Shown: positions 1-8,468 of the stretch, piece after piece
How positions within the stretch are numbered: the first letter of the stretch is position 1
Layout of the letters: every line of letters begins with the position of its first letter
DNA from: JAYVJH01 sp043777595
GTDB lineage: Bacteria > Bacteroidota > Bacteroidia > Cytophagales > Spirosomataceae
Direction: 5' to 3'
Length of the DNA stretch: 64,000 nt
Assembly (NCBI GenBank): GCA_043777595.1
Contig: JAYWHT010000015.1
Coordinates: 1-64,000 of the forward strand
Translations under genes and position numbers: made by a program
The notes under the pieces: model-generated
What the model saw: the letters and a program-made list of their open reading frames with translations, nothing else
Told to the model about the DNA's origin: nothing
Databases searched by the model: none

Positions 1-110
1 AATAACAGCTTTAACATTCGCAATATTTTTAAATTTTATTGCCGAAATGCCCATTTTACAGGTCAAAAACTTTATCTTTTAATTAGCACAATCCGTAAGA
101 CTACCAAAAT
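1..110. other. Left edge without an assignable gene
   Basis: AT-rich stretch upstream of the first toxin gene. On the plus strand a frame is open from base 2 to a TAA at 80-82 (26 codons, hydrophobic, reading from outside the window), which could be the tail of a truncated gene. On the minus strand an ATG at 54-52 opens a frame leaving the window (18 codons). Neither can be identified. No antitoxin of the YefM type, the usual partner of the next gene, is visible here. Confidence 0.3.
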
Positions 111-371
111 ATGAGAGGTGTCAGATTAGAACCCGATGCTCTTGAACATCTTAGTCAATGGTTAAAACAAGACCCCAAAACACTCAAGCGTATTCTTAGA
201 ATGTTTGACGAGTGTGCGAGAAACCCTTTTGACGGTATAGGTAAACCAGAACCACTCAAAGGAAACTTGCGGGGAAAATGGTCTCGAAGAATTGACGATG
301 AACATCGTTTAGTTTATGATGTAACAGAAACAGAAATTACTATATATTCGCTTTGGGGGCATTATGATTGA
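111..371 (+). CDS. YoeB/Txe-family mRNA interferase toxin, no antitoxin seen
   Basis: 86 residues, the usual YoeB length. YoeB toxins are ribosome-dependent RNases that cut mRNA at the A site. The family core is present: NPFDGIGKPEPLKGNL (38-53), RRIDDEHRLVYD (59-70) and a C-terminal GHYD. By alignment with E. coli YoeB (E46, R65, H83) the catalytic residues would be E47, R66 and H84. The ATG at 111 is a normal start. A yefM-like antitoxin normally lies just upstream, but the preceding 110 bases hold none, so this is an orphan copy or the antitoxin lies further left. It ends 11 bases before the next gene. A second, paired YoeB lies at 48.8-49.1 kb. Confidence 0.85.
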   Translation: MRGVRLEPDALEHLSQWLKQDPKTLKRILRMFDECARNPFDGIGKPEPLKGNLRGKWSRRIDDEHRLVYDVTETEITIYSLWGHYD

Positions 372-382
372 GAATTAAAAAA

Positions 383-3127
383 ATGATTTTATTTAACAAC
401 AAACTGACACTTTTGGCCATAACCGCCGCCGTCATTGGTGGTGGTTATTATGCTTGTTTTAGACCAAAAATAGATTTTAATAGCCAAGTAAAACCCATAC
501 TCAACAAAAAATGTATGGCTTGCCATGGCGGTGTAAAACAAGCGGGCGGTTTTAGTTTGTTGTTTGAAGAAGAGGCTTTGGCCAATACCAAGTCTGGTAA
601 ACCTGCCATCGTACCAGGCGATGCGGCTCACTCTGAGATGATTGTACGGCTCACTTCGACCGATCCCGATAAGCAAATGCCCAAAAAAGGTGAGTCGTTG
701 AGTAAAGAAGAAATTGAAATTTTGACAAAATGGATAGACCAAGGTGCAAATTGGGGTCGCCATTGGGCATATAAAGCCGTAGAAAAACCAAGCGTACCCA
801 ACAAAAACTGGTGGAATGTTTTTGCTGAAAAATGGGCAAATAATGACATTGATAATTTTGTAGAACAAAAACACAAAGAACAAAAACTAACACACGCACC
901 ACAGGCCGACAAAGCTACGCTACTGCGCCGAGTAACACTCGACATCACGGGGCTGTCGCCTACTGACGAGCAATATTTGGCCTTTGAAAACGACAAGTCC
1001 GCTGATGCTTATCAGAAAGTAGTTGATTCGCTTCTAAAATCTACTACTTATGGCGAAAAATGGGCTTCGATGTGGTTAGACTTGGCCCGCTACGCCGACT
1101 CACGGGGCTACGAAAAAGACGACTACCGAAATATATGGCGATACAGAGATTGGGTTATTCGGGCTTTCAATGACAACATGCCTTACGACCAGTTTATTAC
1201 TGAACAACTCGCTGGCGATTTGTTGCCAAAACCTACCGAAAATCAGTTGATTGCAACGGCATTTCACAGAAATACAACCAACAACGACGAAGGCGGCACA
1301 GACGATGAAGAGTTTAGAACGTCTGCCGTTTTGGATAGAGTTAGCACCACTTGGGTAGCTTTTGGCGGTACGACTTTTGCCTGTACCCAATGCCACAGCC
1401 ACCCTTATGACCCCTTCAAGCACGATGAGTTTTATAAATACATGGCGTTTTTTAACAACACCCGAGACGAAGATGTAGGCTCAGAGTCGGCGTACTTGCG
1501 GTTTTTTGAAGAAAAAGACCAAAAAAAACTAACTGAACTCAGCCACTGGCTCAAAACCAATGTGTCTGAAATAAAATCAAGAAAAACCGTACACTTTTTG
1601 AGAACAGTCGAGCCTCGTATTTATGCACACAACTTTGATAAATTTGTGGGTGGCACTGCCGAGCCAAGCTCGTATGCAGGCATGGAAAATGGCGGTAGTT
1701 TTAGACTCAAAAGTGCGCCATTAGTGGGCAAACGTAAAATGTTATTGTCATACTCGACTTTTGAACGTGGCGGTAGTATCGACATAAAATTGGATAGTCT
1801 GAAAGGTCAGACCCTGGCCGTTGTCCAATTAGATACTTCGAGAAGTCGTACTTACTGGAACGACCTTACGCTTATGAAATGGGTCGATTTACCGCAATTT
1901 AAAAATCGTAGAGATTTATATTTTGTCTTTAAAAATTCTAATCTCAAACCCGAGCAAGATGTTTGTATGCTCGACTGGGTACTATTTATGCAAGACGACT
2001 TAGCTGGAAAAGGTAAGGCTGGCTACGACCAACAACGCAAAAATTTTGAAGATTTGCTTTGGGCTAAAACCGAAAATATGCCTATTTTACAAGAAAACCC
2101 AAAAGATTTGTACCGCACGACACGGGTCTTTGAGCGTGGTAGTTTTTTGTCGCCGACCAAAGCCGTGCAAGCTGATGTACCTAAATACCTGCATAGTTTT
2201 CCAAAAAATGCCCCCAAAAATAGACTTGGACTATCACAATGGACAGCCTCAAAAGACAACCCACTCACGGCTCGTACTTTGGTCAATCGGGTTTGGGAAC
2301 AATTTTTTGGAACTGGCCTCGTAGAAACGCTCGAAGACATGGGTACGCAGGGTTTTTCGCCAACGCACCCCGAGTTGCTGGACTATTTGTCGTACAAATT
2401 GATGAACGATTGGCACTGGCAAATCAAGCCATTGATAAAAGAAATAGCGATGTCGGCCACATATCGGCAAACATCGCATATCACAAATCCAGACCTTGAC
2501 CCTAACAACCGATACTTGGCTCGTGGGCCTCGGGTGCGGCTGTCGGGTGAGCAAGTACGAGATGAGGCACTGGTGGTGAGTGGACTATTGAGTAAAAAAA
2601 TGTATGGTAAGCCCGTCATGCCCTACCAGCCCAAGGGCGTTTGGCAGGTGGTATATAGTGGTCAAAAATGGCTCATCAGCGATGGTGAAGATGCCTATCG
2701 AAGGGCTATTTATACTTTTGTGAGGCGGTCAAGTCCATACCCAAGTATGCTTACTTTTGACGGCTCTACTCGTGATGTATGTTTGGCAAGGCGTATCAGA
2801 ACCAACACTCCGCTACAAGCATTGGTAACACTCAATGACTCGGCTTTTGTAGAAATGGCACACAAATTGGCCATAAGACTCCAAAAAGAAGGGAAACATA
2901 CAGCCGAAATCCAGATTGAACGGGGCTATTGGCTGATGTTGGGTAAAGTTATTGAACGAAATAAACTATTGGTTTTGAGTAATTTATATAAAGAATCGTT
3001 GGCCGAATTTAGAAAATACCCCAAAAAACAGGCCGCTTGGTTGCCCAATGCCAAGCCCGAAACCGCAGCCTTGGCCGTGGTTACAAACATGATGCTAAAC
3101 ATGGACGAGTTTTTGACGAAAGAGTGA
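383..3127 (+). CDS. PSCyt1/DUF1549/DUF1553 cytochrome-like protein
   Basis: About 914 residues. A hydrophobic N-terminal segment (signal or anchor) is followed by a CMACH c-type heme motif near residues 44-48 (PSCyt1-like). A DUF1549 region (RRVTLDITGLSPT) follows, then a second CxxCH motif (CTQCHSHPYDPF), a middle region with little recognisable signature, and a DUF1553-type C-terminal half (NRVWEQFFGTGLVET, ELLDYLS, RRSSPYPSMLTFDG). Such proteins are envelope-located and common in Planctomycetes, Verrucomicrobia and some Bacteroidota; their substrate is unknown. The ATG at 383 was preferred over the in-frame TTG at 368, which overlaps the toxin stop. The usual DUF1501 neighbour is absent: the next genes are convergent and unrelated. 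Confidence 0.85.
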   Translation: MILFNNKLTLLAITAAVIGGGYYACFRPKIDFNSQVKPILNKKCMACHGGVKQAGGFSLLFEEEALANTKSGKPAIVPGDAAHSEMIVRLTSTDPDKQMPKKGESLSKEEIEILTKWIDQGANWGRHWAYKAVEKPSVPNKNWWNVFAEKWANNDIDNFVEQKHKEQKLTHAPQADKATLLRRVTLDITGLSPTDEQYLAFENDKSADAYQKVVDSLLKSTTYGEKWASMWLDLARYADSRGYEKDDYRNIWRYRDWVIRAFNDNMPYDQFITEQLAGDLLPKPTENQLIATAFHRNTTNNDEGGTDDEEFRTSAVLDRVSTTWVAFGGTTFACTQCHSHPYDPFKHDEFYKYMAFFNNTRDEDVGSESAYLRFFEEKDQKKLTELSHWLKTNVSEIKSRKTVHFLRTVEPRIYAHNFDKFVGGTAEPSSYAGMENGGSFRLKSAPLVGKRKMLLSYSTFERGGSIDIKLDSLKGQTLAVVQLDTSRSRTYWNDLTLMKWVDLPQFKNRRDLYFVFKNSNLKPEQDVCMLDWVLFMQDDLAGKGKAGYDQQRKNFEDLLWAKTENMPILQENPKDLYRTTRVFERGSFLSPTKAVQADVPKYLHSFPKNAPKNRLGLSQWTASKDNPLTARTLVNRVWEQFFGTGLVETLEDMGTQGFSPTHPELLDYLSYKLMNDWHWQIKPLIKEIAMSATYRQTSHITNPDLDPNNRYLARGPRVRLSGEQVRDEALVVSGLLSKKMYGKPVMPYQPKGVWQVVYSGQKWLISDGEDAYRRAIYTFVRRSSPYPSMLTFDGSTRDVCLARRIRTNTPLQALVTLNDSAFVEMAHKLAIRLQKEGKHTAEIQIERGYWLMLGKVIERNKLLVLSNLYKESLAEFRKYPKKQAAWLPNAKPETAALAVVTNMMLNMDEFLTKE

Positions 3128-3158
3128 TTAAAATTAGACATAACCCTCGAACGTAAAT

Positions 3159-3587
3159 CTAATTTATTGGACTTTTACTTTCCTTTTTTTCGTCCATAGT
3201 GCTTCTTTTGCGAGCCACAAAAACACTTGCTAAATTGGCGAGTACGCTACCTACAACCATACTTGCAGCTTCTACAGCATAACCTATACTAAAAGCATAA
3301 AAACTAACACCGTAACCAAATATGACAACCAAAGCACCGATTACCATTCCTCATCGAGTTGTATTTTCGCTTTTATGAGCTAATTGAATTTTAAGTTTTT
3401 CTCTTTCAATACGGGCATCTTGTTCTTTCTCAGCCATTGCAAAGAGCCTATCGGCATAGCCTTCTTTGACTGTATTGTATCCCGCAAGAATTTCAGGGCT
3501 TGGGTATGCTGTTATACTGGTTTCAGAAAGTTTCAAGGATTCATTCCCTTTTGTAGCTTCGATAGATTTTTTAGAAACTTGACTCAT
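3159..3587 (-). pseudogene. DUF2335 membrane protein interrupted by in-frame TGA
   Basis: Two adjacent pieces in one frame make a full DUF2335-like protein. The first 78 codons contain the family core PSPEILAGYNTVKEGYADR and a charged helix (AMAEKEQDARIEREKLKIQ). A TGA at 3353-3351 then interrupts, and reading resumes GMVIGALVVIFGYG with two transmembrane helices (62 codons from an ATG at 3347). No frameshift is needed; the lesion is a single codon (CGA TGA GGA). The reconstructed length of about 142 residues fits the family. It may be a pseudogene, two reinitiated pieces or a sequencing error. The start is 3 bases after the stop of the gene at 3591-3803, suggesting an operon. Confidence 0.75.
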
Positions 3588-3590
3588 TAG

Positions 3591-3803
3591 CTATTTTGTT
3601 TTATCAAAAGCTATGCGGAGGTCATTAAAGACATTTCTCCAATCATTGCCGATATTATGCTGATCATTGTTAGTGCTTTCTAAGTTTAGATTAGCAGCGT
3701 TCTTTCTACTATTTGAAATATAAAAGTAGAAAGCAACGCCAAAGAAAGCTATTGAAAGCCCCATCAGAAGTGTCCAAATTATATTATTTTTATCTGTCTC
3801 CAT
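3591..3803 (-). CDS. Small single-pass membrane protein, unknown
   Basis: 70 residues. One transmembrane helix near residues 8-29 (IIWTLLMGLSIAFFGVAFYF) is followed by a polar Asn-rich tail. I do not recognise a family. It lies 3 bases upstream of the DUF2335 gene on the same strand, so the two are probably co-transcribed and may act together at the membrane. Compact, with a normal ATG. Function unknown. Confidence 0.55.
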   Translation of the reverse strand: METDKNNIIWTLLMGLSIAFFGVAFYFYISNSRKNAANLNLESTNNDQHNIGNDWRNVFNDLRIAFDKTK

Positions 3804-4116
3804 TGTGTACGGTGAATTTATTTTATTTACGATTGAAAACGAATGATAAAGCCAAAAAGGTGCAGGTTTAAATTACTAATTACAATTTTCTTGAAAAATT
3901 ATGGAAAAACAAAAAAATATTTTTCATTTTCGATAGTAATTACCTTGTCAAACGTCCCAAAAGTTACCATTTAGCCCTCCCTTTTGTCATTCCCCCCAAA
4001 ATTTTGACCGTTAGCCCTTTGATTTGACAAGGGTTACGAGCTGCTATACCTTTGTCCCAGTCAATGACAAATGACTTGTCTTGAAAATGTTTTTTTACAT
4101 CATAAATTTTAAAAAT
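3804..4116. other. Divergent intergenic region
   Basis: About 310 bases between the divergent small membrane protein and the DUF2306 gene. It is AT-rich on the left. On the right it holds the plus-strand promoter described separately. A 63-codon minus-strand frame crosses it but is not credible as a gene. No RNA gene or repeat was recognised. Confidence 0.5.
4024..4054 (+). promoter_or_regulatory. Bacteroidota-type promoter for the DUF2306 gene
   Basis: TTG at 4024-4026 and TACCTTTG at 4047-4054 are separated by 20 bases, matching the Bacteroidota primary-sigma consensus TTG-N(about 20)-TAnnTTTG. The start codon chosen for the next gene (4117) lies about 60 bases downstream. Confidence 0.55.
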
Positions 4117-4815
4117 ATGAAAGCACTTATTTATCAGCCTGTTCTTATCGTTCATATTCTGTGTGGTTTTTTTGGGTTACTTAGTGGTTTTGTGGCCATG
4201 CTTGCCCGTCGCAAGGGTGGCTTGTTGCACAACCGTGCCGGTATTGTTTTTTATTGGTCTATGTTTGGGGTATTCCTGACAACGCTCATCTTTTTTATTT
4301 TATACCCTACCAATCTCAAATATCAGTTTTTTTTGGGAATAGGCATAGTTAGTTTTTATCCAGCTTTTACGGGCAAGCGGGTTTTGGCAATGAAGAAAGG
4401 AGTGAACCCCAACTGGATAGACATGGTAGCTATGTGGCTCGTGGGTGTTTGTGGATTGGTAATGATTGGATATGCGCTCGTGATTGATGCTTCGACTTAT
4501 CAGATTTTGTTTGGTATTTTTGGCTCGGTCTGCTTAAAAGATTTTTACAGCGATTGGAAAGTTTATACTGGCCGAATAGCTGCCGAAAAAATGCACTGGT
4601 TTTTTGCACATGGCGCCAAAATGACGGGAGGTTTTAGTGCTGCCATGACGGCTTTCTGTGTCAATATTGTACCTCGCTACTTGCCGCAAGACTTACCTCA
4701 GTTTGTGTATATCGCTTGTTGGGTTGTGCCAGGTGTTGTGATTGGGCTTTGGGGCGGGTCTATTCTCAAAAAATTCCGACAGATAAACCTGACGGTAATT
4801 CATAAATCCTTTTAA
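4117..4815 (+). CDS. DUF2306-like multi-pass membrane protein
   Basis: 232 residues with about seven hydrophobic helices, beginning MKALIYQPVLIVHILCGFFG. The pattern HIxCGxxGLxSGxVA followed by GLLHNRAGIVFYWSM is typical of the DUF2306 predicted membrane proteins, whose role is unknown. An earlier in-frame ATG at 4081 would add 12 residues, but 4117 gives a conventional N-terminus and follows an A-rich leader. A good promoter lies upstream. It is followed by a heptanucleotide repeat array and a TonB receptor gene, with no sign of functional linkage. Confidence 0.7.
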   Translation: MKALIYQPVLIVHILCGFFGLLSGFVAMLARRKGGLLHNRAGIVFYWSMFGVFLTTLIFFILYPTNLKYQFFLGIGIVSFYPAFTGKRVLAMKKGVNPNWIDMVAMWLVGVCGLVMIGYALVIDASTYQILFGIFGSVCLKDFYSDWKVYTGRIAAEKMHWFFAHGAKMTGGFSAAMTAFCVNIVPRYLPQDLPQFVYIACWVVPGVVIGLWGGSILKKFRQINLTVIHKSF

Positions 4816-4870
4816 TTAGAAAATCACCTAAGTATTTACATATAAACAAAGTTCCGATTTGTTTTAAATA

Positions 4871-4933
4871 TCTGATTAATAACTAATTATAATACTTTTC
4901 GTTATTCGTTTTTCACTATTCACTACTTATTAA
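4871..4933 (+). repeat. Degenerate heptanucleotide (period-7) array
   Basis: Nine consecutive 7-base units in the gap between the DUF2306 gene and the TonB receptor. The last five read TCGTTAT, TCGTTTT, TCACTAT, TCACTAC, TTATTAA; earlier units (TCTGATT, AATAACT, AATTATA, ATACTTT) are more diverged. On the other strand the core is GTGAATA/ACGAATA-like, close to the array inside the heparinase gene at 41.15 kb. Confidence 0.6.
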
Positions 4934-4980
4934 CAGCCATTTTAAAAAATTATTAAAGAATTTAGTTATTAAAAATTATC

Positions 4981-7335
4981 ATGAAAAAACTACTAATTAT
5001 TATCACACTTTTATTTGGTTATTTAGCTCATTCTCAAAACAATACCCAAATCATCAAAGGCCGAGTCATTGACCAACAATCCAAATCGCCATTGGTTGGG
5101 GTTACGGTATCTGTTATTACTACTGAACCATTAAAAGGCAGTGTGTCAGACTCCAATGGGGCGTTTAGGCTGTCAGATATTCCGTTGGGGCGGCATACGC
5201 TCAAAGTATCGTTGGTGGGTTATAGTGACCAGATTTTACCTAATGTTGTGGTTACGGCTGGCAAAGAAAACATCATTGACATCGAACTCGAAGAGCGTGT
5301 TAGTACCTTACAAGAAGTGTCAATAAGAGCCATCGGTCAAAGAACTAATATTGAGCGGGGGCTTACGCCTGTGTCGGCCAAGGTATTTGATGCCGAAGAG
5401 AGCCGCCGTTATGCAGGTAGCCGCAACGACGTGGCCCGCATGGCAGCGGGTTTTGCTGGGGTAGTTTTGACAAACGACAACCGTAACGATATTATCATCA
5501 GAGGCAACTCACCTACGGGCTTACTCTGGAAACTCGAAGGTGTGGACATACCCAACCCCAACCACTTTGGGGCATTGGGCGTAACGGGCGGGCCGGTGAG
5601 TATGCTCAACAATAACGTAATGGCCAAATCGTCGTTCTTGACAGGGGCTTTTCCATCGGTTTATGGCAATGCTACAGCTGGTGTCTTTGACTTGCAAATG
5701 AGAAACGGTAATGCCGACAAACGTGAATATATGGCTCAAATGGGCTTTAATGGCCTCGAAGGCGGGGCTGAGGGATACTTTTCAAAAAAATCGCAGGCTT
5801 CGTATCTTATCAATTATCGGTATTCTTTTTTAGAATTATTACAAAAATTGGGTATAAACTTTGGTACAGGTTCGGCTATTCCTCGTTATCAAGATTTGAC
5901 TTTGAAAGTAAATATTCCGACCCAAAAATTAGGTACGTTTTCTGTTTTTAGTCTAAATGGTATAAGTGGAATTGGTTTTGAGCCAAGCACAGATGCCAGT
6001 TTTTATAGTAGCAATTCTGAAAACCTAAATTACAAAACACGAATGAACGTAATTGGCGTTTCTAATACTTTGTTTTATGGTAACAAAACTTACGGCAAAC
6101 TAACGCTTTCGGTATCGCGAGCGGGTGTGTTGAGCGGTGTCGATGCCATCACTAAGACAGGCGACAAGATTTTGATTAGACCCGAATACCGTGAAGATTC
6201 CTACGAACAACGTACTGCACTCAACTATATGTTCAATACCAAGTTCAATGCCAAAAATACACTGACCGCTGGAGTTATCATCAATAATATGAGCATGCAC
6301 TATTTGGATAGTAGCTACAACGAAAAAACAAAAAAGTTTATCACTGGTCGAGATTTTGATGGTAGTGCTGCATTTGTGCAGACATACACCAACTGGCAAT
6401 GGCGGCCTTCTGATGTGCTGACAGTCAATGCTGGCTTGTATTATCAACGTTTTGCGCTCAATGGTAGTCAGTCGCTCGAGCCACGATTGGGCTTACGCTA
6501 TAATGCCAGTCCACGGGCGAGTTTTAGTTTGGGTCTTGGCCGCCATAGCCAGCTACAAGGCTTACAGATATACTTCAACAAAAAACAAACTGGCGCAACG
6601 ACCTATACACAACCCAATCAAAATCTGGGTTTTACGTTTAGTAGTCATGCCGTTTTGGGTTATCAGCAGCAGTTGTCGGCTCGTACATCGCTCAAATTAG
6701 AAGGCTACTATCAGGCATTGTCTGGTGTACCCGTAGATGCCAAATCGTCGGCTTTTTCGTTGGTCAATTCAGGTAGTGATTTTGGAGTGGTGGACAGAAC
6801 TGACTTGCTAAACAACGGTACCGCCCGCAACTATGGCATAGACTTGACCCTCGAACGGACGTTTGACAAATATTATTACCTTGTTACGGCATCGGTTTTT
6901 GAGAGTAAATATAAGGGTAGTGATGGTGTGGAGCGCAATACATTTTATGCGGGGCAATATGTGGCCAATATATTGGCTGGTAGAGAGTTTGGGGTTGGCA
7001 AAAAGAGTGTATTGGCTTTTGATACCAAAATCACAGTGGCTGGCGGCAAGCGTTTTACACCCATTGACCTCGAAGCCTCTCGTAAGGCAGGTGGTACGGT
7101 GAGAGATACTGATCGTATTTTTGAAGGACAATTCAAGGACTATTTTAGAGCCGATGTCAAAGTTACACTCCGTAGAAATGGTAAAAATATCATGCAAGAG
7201 TGGTTTGTGGACATCAATAATGTGCTAAACACCGCTAATATATTTGGGCAAAGCTACAGCCCCAGCAAAAACGCCATCACTACAAGTTACCAACTGGGGC
7301 TTTATCCAAATATCAATTATAGAATTGTGTTTTAG
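4981..7335 (+). CDS. TonB-dependent outer-membrane receptor
   Basis: 784 residues. The signal peptide is about 1-18 (cleavage near AHS-Q). A CarboxypepD_reg-like domain spans about 23-105 (IKGRVIDQQSKSPLVGVTV). A plug domain (IIIRGNSPTGLLWKLEGVD) and a long beta-barrel ending in aromatic residues (YPNINYRIVF) follow. It would import a large or scarce ligand across the outer membrane using ExbBD/TonB energy. There is no SusD partner, so this is not a classical glycan SusCD pair; the ligand cannot be read from the sequence. The gene appears monocistronic, with a strong hairpin downstream. The ATG at 4981 follows an AT-rich leader. Confidence 0.88.
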   Translation: MKKLLIIITLLFGYLAHSQNNTQIIKGRVIDQQSKSPLVGVTVSVITTEPLKGSVSDSNGAFRLSDIPLGRHTLKVSLVGYSDQILPNVVVTAGKENIIDIELEERVSTLQEVSIRAIGQRTNIERGLTPVSAKVFDAEESRRYAGSRNDVARMAAGFAGVVLTNDNRNDIIIRGNSPTGLLWKLEGVDIPNPNHFGALGVTGGPVSMLNNNVMAKSSFLTGAFPSVYGNATAGVFDLQMRNGNADKREYMAQMGFNGLEGGAEGYFSKKSQASYLINYRYSFLELLQKLGINFGTGSAIPRYQDLTLKVNIPTQKLGTFSVFSLNGISGIGFEPSTDASFYSSNSENLNYKTRMNVIGVSNTLFYGNKTYGKLTLSVSRAGVLSGVDAITKTGDKILIRPEYREDSYEQRTALNYMFNTKFNAKNTLTAGVIINNMSMHYLDSSYNEKTKKFITGRDFDGSAAFVQTYTNWQWRPSDVLTVNAGLYYQRFALNGSQSLEPRLGLRYNASPRASFSLGLGRHSQLQGLQIYFNKKQTGATTYTQPNQNLGFTFSSHAVLGYQQQLSARTSLKLEGYYQALSGVPVDAKSSAFSLVNSGSDFGVVDRTDLLNNGTARNYGIDLTLERTFDKYYYLVTASVFESKYKGSDGVERNTFYAGQYVANILAGREFGVGKKSVLAFDTKITVAGGKRFTPIDLEASRKAGGTVRDTDRIFEGQFKDYFRADVKVTLRRNGKNIMQEWFVDINNVLNTANIFGQSYSPSKNAITTSYQLGLYPNINYRIVF

Positions 7336-7382
7336 TGGCGTTTGATAACTATATTTATAGTACGACGTAACTTACCGAAATT

Positions 7383-7416
7383 AGATTAGCCAACTTTCAA
7401 AAAAGTTGGCTAATCT
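7383..7416. terminator. Perfect 15-bp hairpin after the TonB receptor gene
   Basis: Arms 7383-7397 and 7402-7416 are perfect reverse complements (agattagccaacttt) around a 4-base loop. A T-rich but interrupted stretch follows. It lies 48 bases after the receptor stop and is a likely rho-independent terminator or transcript-stabilising stem. Confidence 0.7.
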
Positions 7417-7513
7417 GGGTATTTTGTAGTATTCTCTCTGTTTTTAAAAGTAAAATCTATATCATTGTACCTGATACTGTAATAAGCTATTTTTTAAGAT
7501 AAATACCAAAAAA

Positions 7514-7948
7514 ATGAAAACCCAAACCCTTACTTTTATCATTCTTTCATTGTTTTTTATGCAAAAAACAATGGCTCAAACTACTGACAAAGATGCTATC
7601 ATAAAATTGATGAACAAACAAGAAACCGACTGGAACGTTGGTAACATTCCGTCGTTTATGGAAGGTTATTGGAAGTCTGACTCGCTGGCCTTTGTGGGTG
7701 CAAATGGCCCCACTTATGGTTGGCAAAATACGCTCGACAACTATAACCGTCGCTACCCAGACCGTGCAACAATGGGAACGCTAAAATTTACGATATTGAA
7801 ACTTCAAATTTTAGACAAAACCGTAGCTACTGTCATTGGTAAATGGCAACTTACCCGTCCCGAAAAAGGTGATATAGGGGGGCATTTTACATTGGTTTTT
7901 AGAAAAATAAAAGGCAAATGGCTTATTATTAGCGACCATACTTCGTGA
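7514..7948 (+). CDS. Secreted DUF4440/SnoaL-like (NTF2-fold) protein
   Basis: 144 residues. The signal peptide is about 1-21 (MKTQTLTFIILSLFFMQKTMA). The mature part has the NTF2-like DUF4440 pattern: IIKLMNKQETDWNVGNIPSF, then FMEGYW, GWQNTLDNYNRRYPD and a C-terminal HFTLVFRKIKGKWLIISDHTS. Members of this fold bind small ligands or act as simple hydrolases and isomerases; a specific role cannot be inferred. It is probably periplasmic. It is flanked by the hairpin upstream and hicBA 43 bases downstream. Confidence 0.8.
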   Translation: MKTQTLTFIILSLFFMQKTMAQTTDKDAIIKLMNKQETDWNVGNIPSFMEGYWKSDSLAFVGANGPTYGWQNTLDNYNRRYPDRATMGTLKFTILKLQILDKTVATVIGKWQLTRPEKGDIGGHFTLVFRKIKGKWLIISDHTS

Positions 7949-7991
7949 GTTGGCTCGAATTTTGTAATTTTGAGAAATAAATCAATAAAAA

Positions 7992-8243
7992 ATGGAAAAT
8001 AGAGCATATCGAGTTATTCTGAGAAAAGAACCCGAGGGTGTTTACACCGCTATCGTACCAGCTTTTACACATTGTATTACTTGGGGCGAAACGGTCGAAG
8101 AAGCCATCGGAATGGCCAAAGAAGCCATCGAAGGTTGTATCGAAGTATTAGAAGAAAACGGACTATCTATTCCATCAGACGATACTCATACATTAGAGCA
8201 GTTTGTTTCGGTATCAGTGAGTTCTCCATTAGAAGTTGCATAA
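7992..8243 (+). CDS. hicB: HicB-family antitoxin
   Basis: 83 residues with the HicB partial RNase-H-like fold: YRVILRKEPEGVYTAIVPAF, then CITWGETVEEAIGMAKEAIE and an LE.NG.SIP segment. HicB proteins bind and neutralise HicA, and some repress their own promoter. No obvious C-terminal DNA-binding domain is visible, so repression would need another element. It ends with TAA at 8241-8243 immediately followed, in the same frame, by the toxin gene, which lacks a canonical start. The order antitoxin-toxin is the reverse of E. coli hicAB. Confidence 0.85.
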   Translation: MENRAYRVILRKEPEGVYTAIVPAFTHCITWGETVEEAIGMAKEAIEGCIEVLEENGLSIPSDDTHTLEQFVSVSVSSPLEVA

Positions 8244-8468
8244 ATAATAGATTTTTCGGCAAAAAACTTAGCAAAACTACTCGAAGAAAGAGGTTGGCAG
8301 TTGGTTCGTATCAAAGGCAGCCACCATATTTACTTCAAACAAGCTACTGGCGAAACAATGCCTGTTCCTATCCATGGTAACAAAGACCTTGCAAAAGGTA
8401 CTTTCTTTTCGATTCTCAAACAGGCTGGAGTAGCAAAAAATGAAGTGGGTGGTAAAAAGAAAAAATGA
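8244..8468 (+). CDS. hicA: HicA-family mRNA interferase toxin with ATA at the start position
   Basis: 74 codons, not found by ATG/GTG/TTG-based calling. The frame after the hicB stop reads I-I-D-FSAKNLAKLLEERGW, then LVRIKGSHHIYFK, MPVPIHGNKDL and FFSILKQAGV. This is the complete HicA double-stranded-RNA-binding-like fold with the catalytic His in GSHH. HicA proteins cleave mRNA. The only codons between the hicB TAA and the conserved FSAK motif are ATA ATA GAT, so initiation must be at ATA (8244 or 8247), by readthrough of TAA (same frame), or absent. The TGA stop overlaps the wecB ATG (ATGA at 8465-8468). The product is clear; expression is uncertain. Confidence 0.8.
   Translation: MIDFSAKNLAKLLEERGWQLVRIKGSHHIYFKQATGETMPVPIHGNKDLAKGTFFSILKQAGVAKNEVGGKKKK

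Noticed and set aside
2..82. Tail of a gene entering from the left
   Set aside because: Open for only 26 codons with no recognisable motif; kept only as a remark in the left-edge entry.
3351..3353. Selenocysteine insertion at the DUF2335 TGA
   Set aside because: No SECIS-like hairpin was recognised just downstream, and the family has no redox-active Cys at this point.
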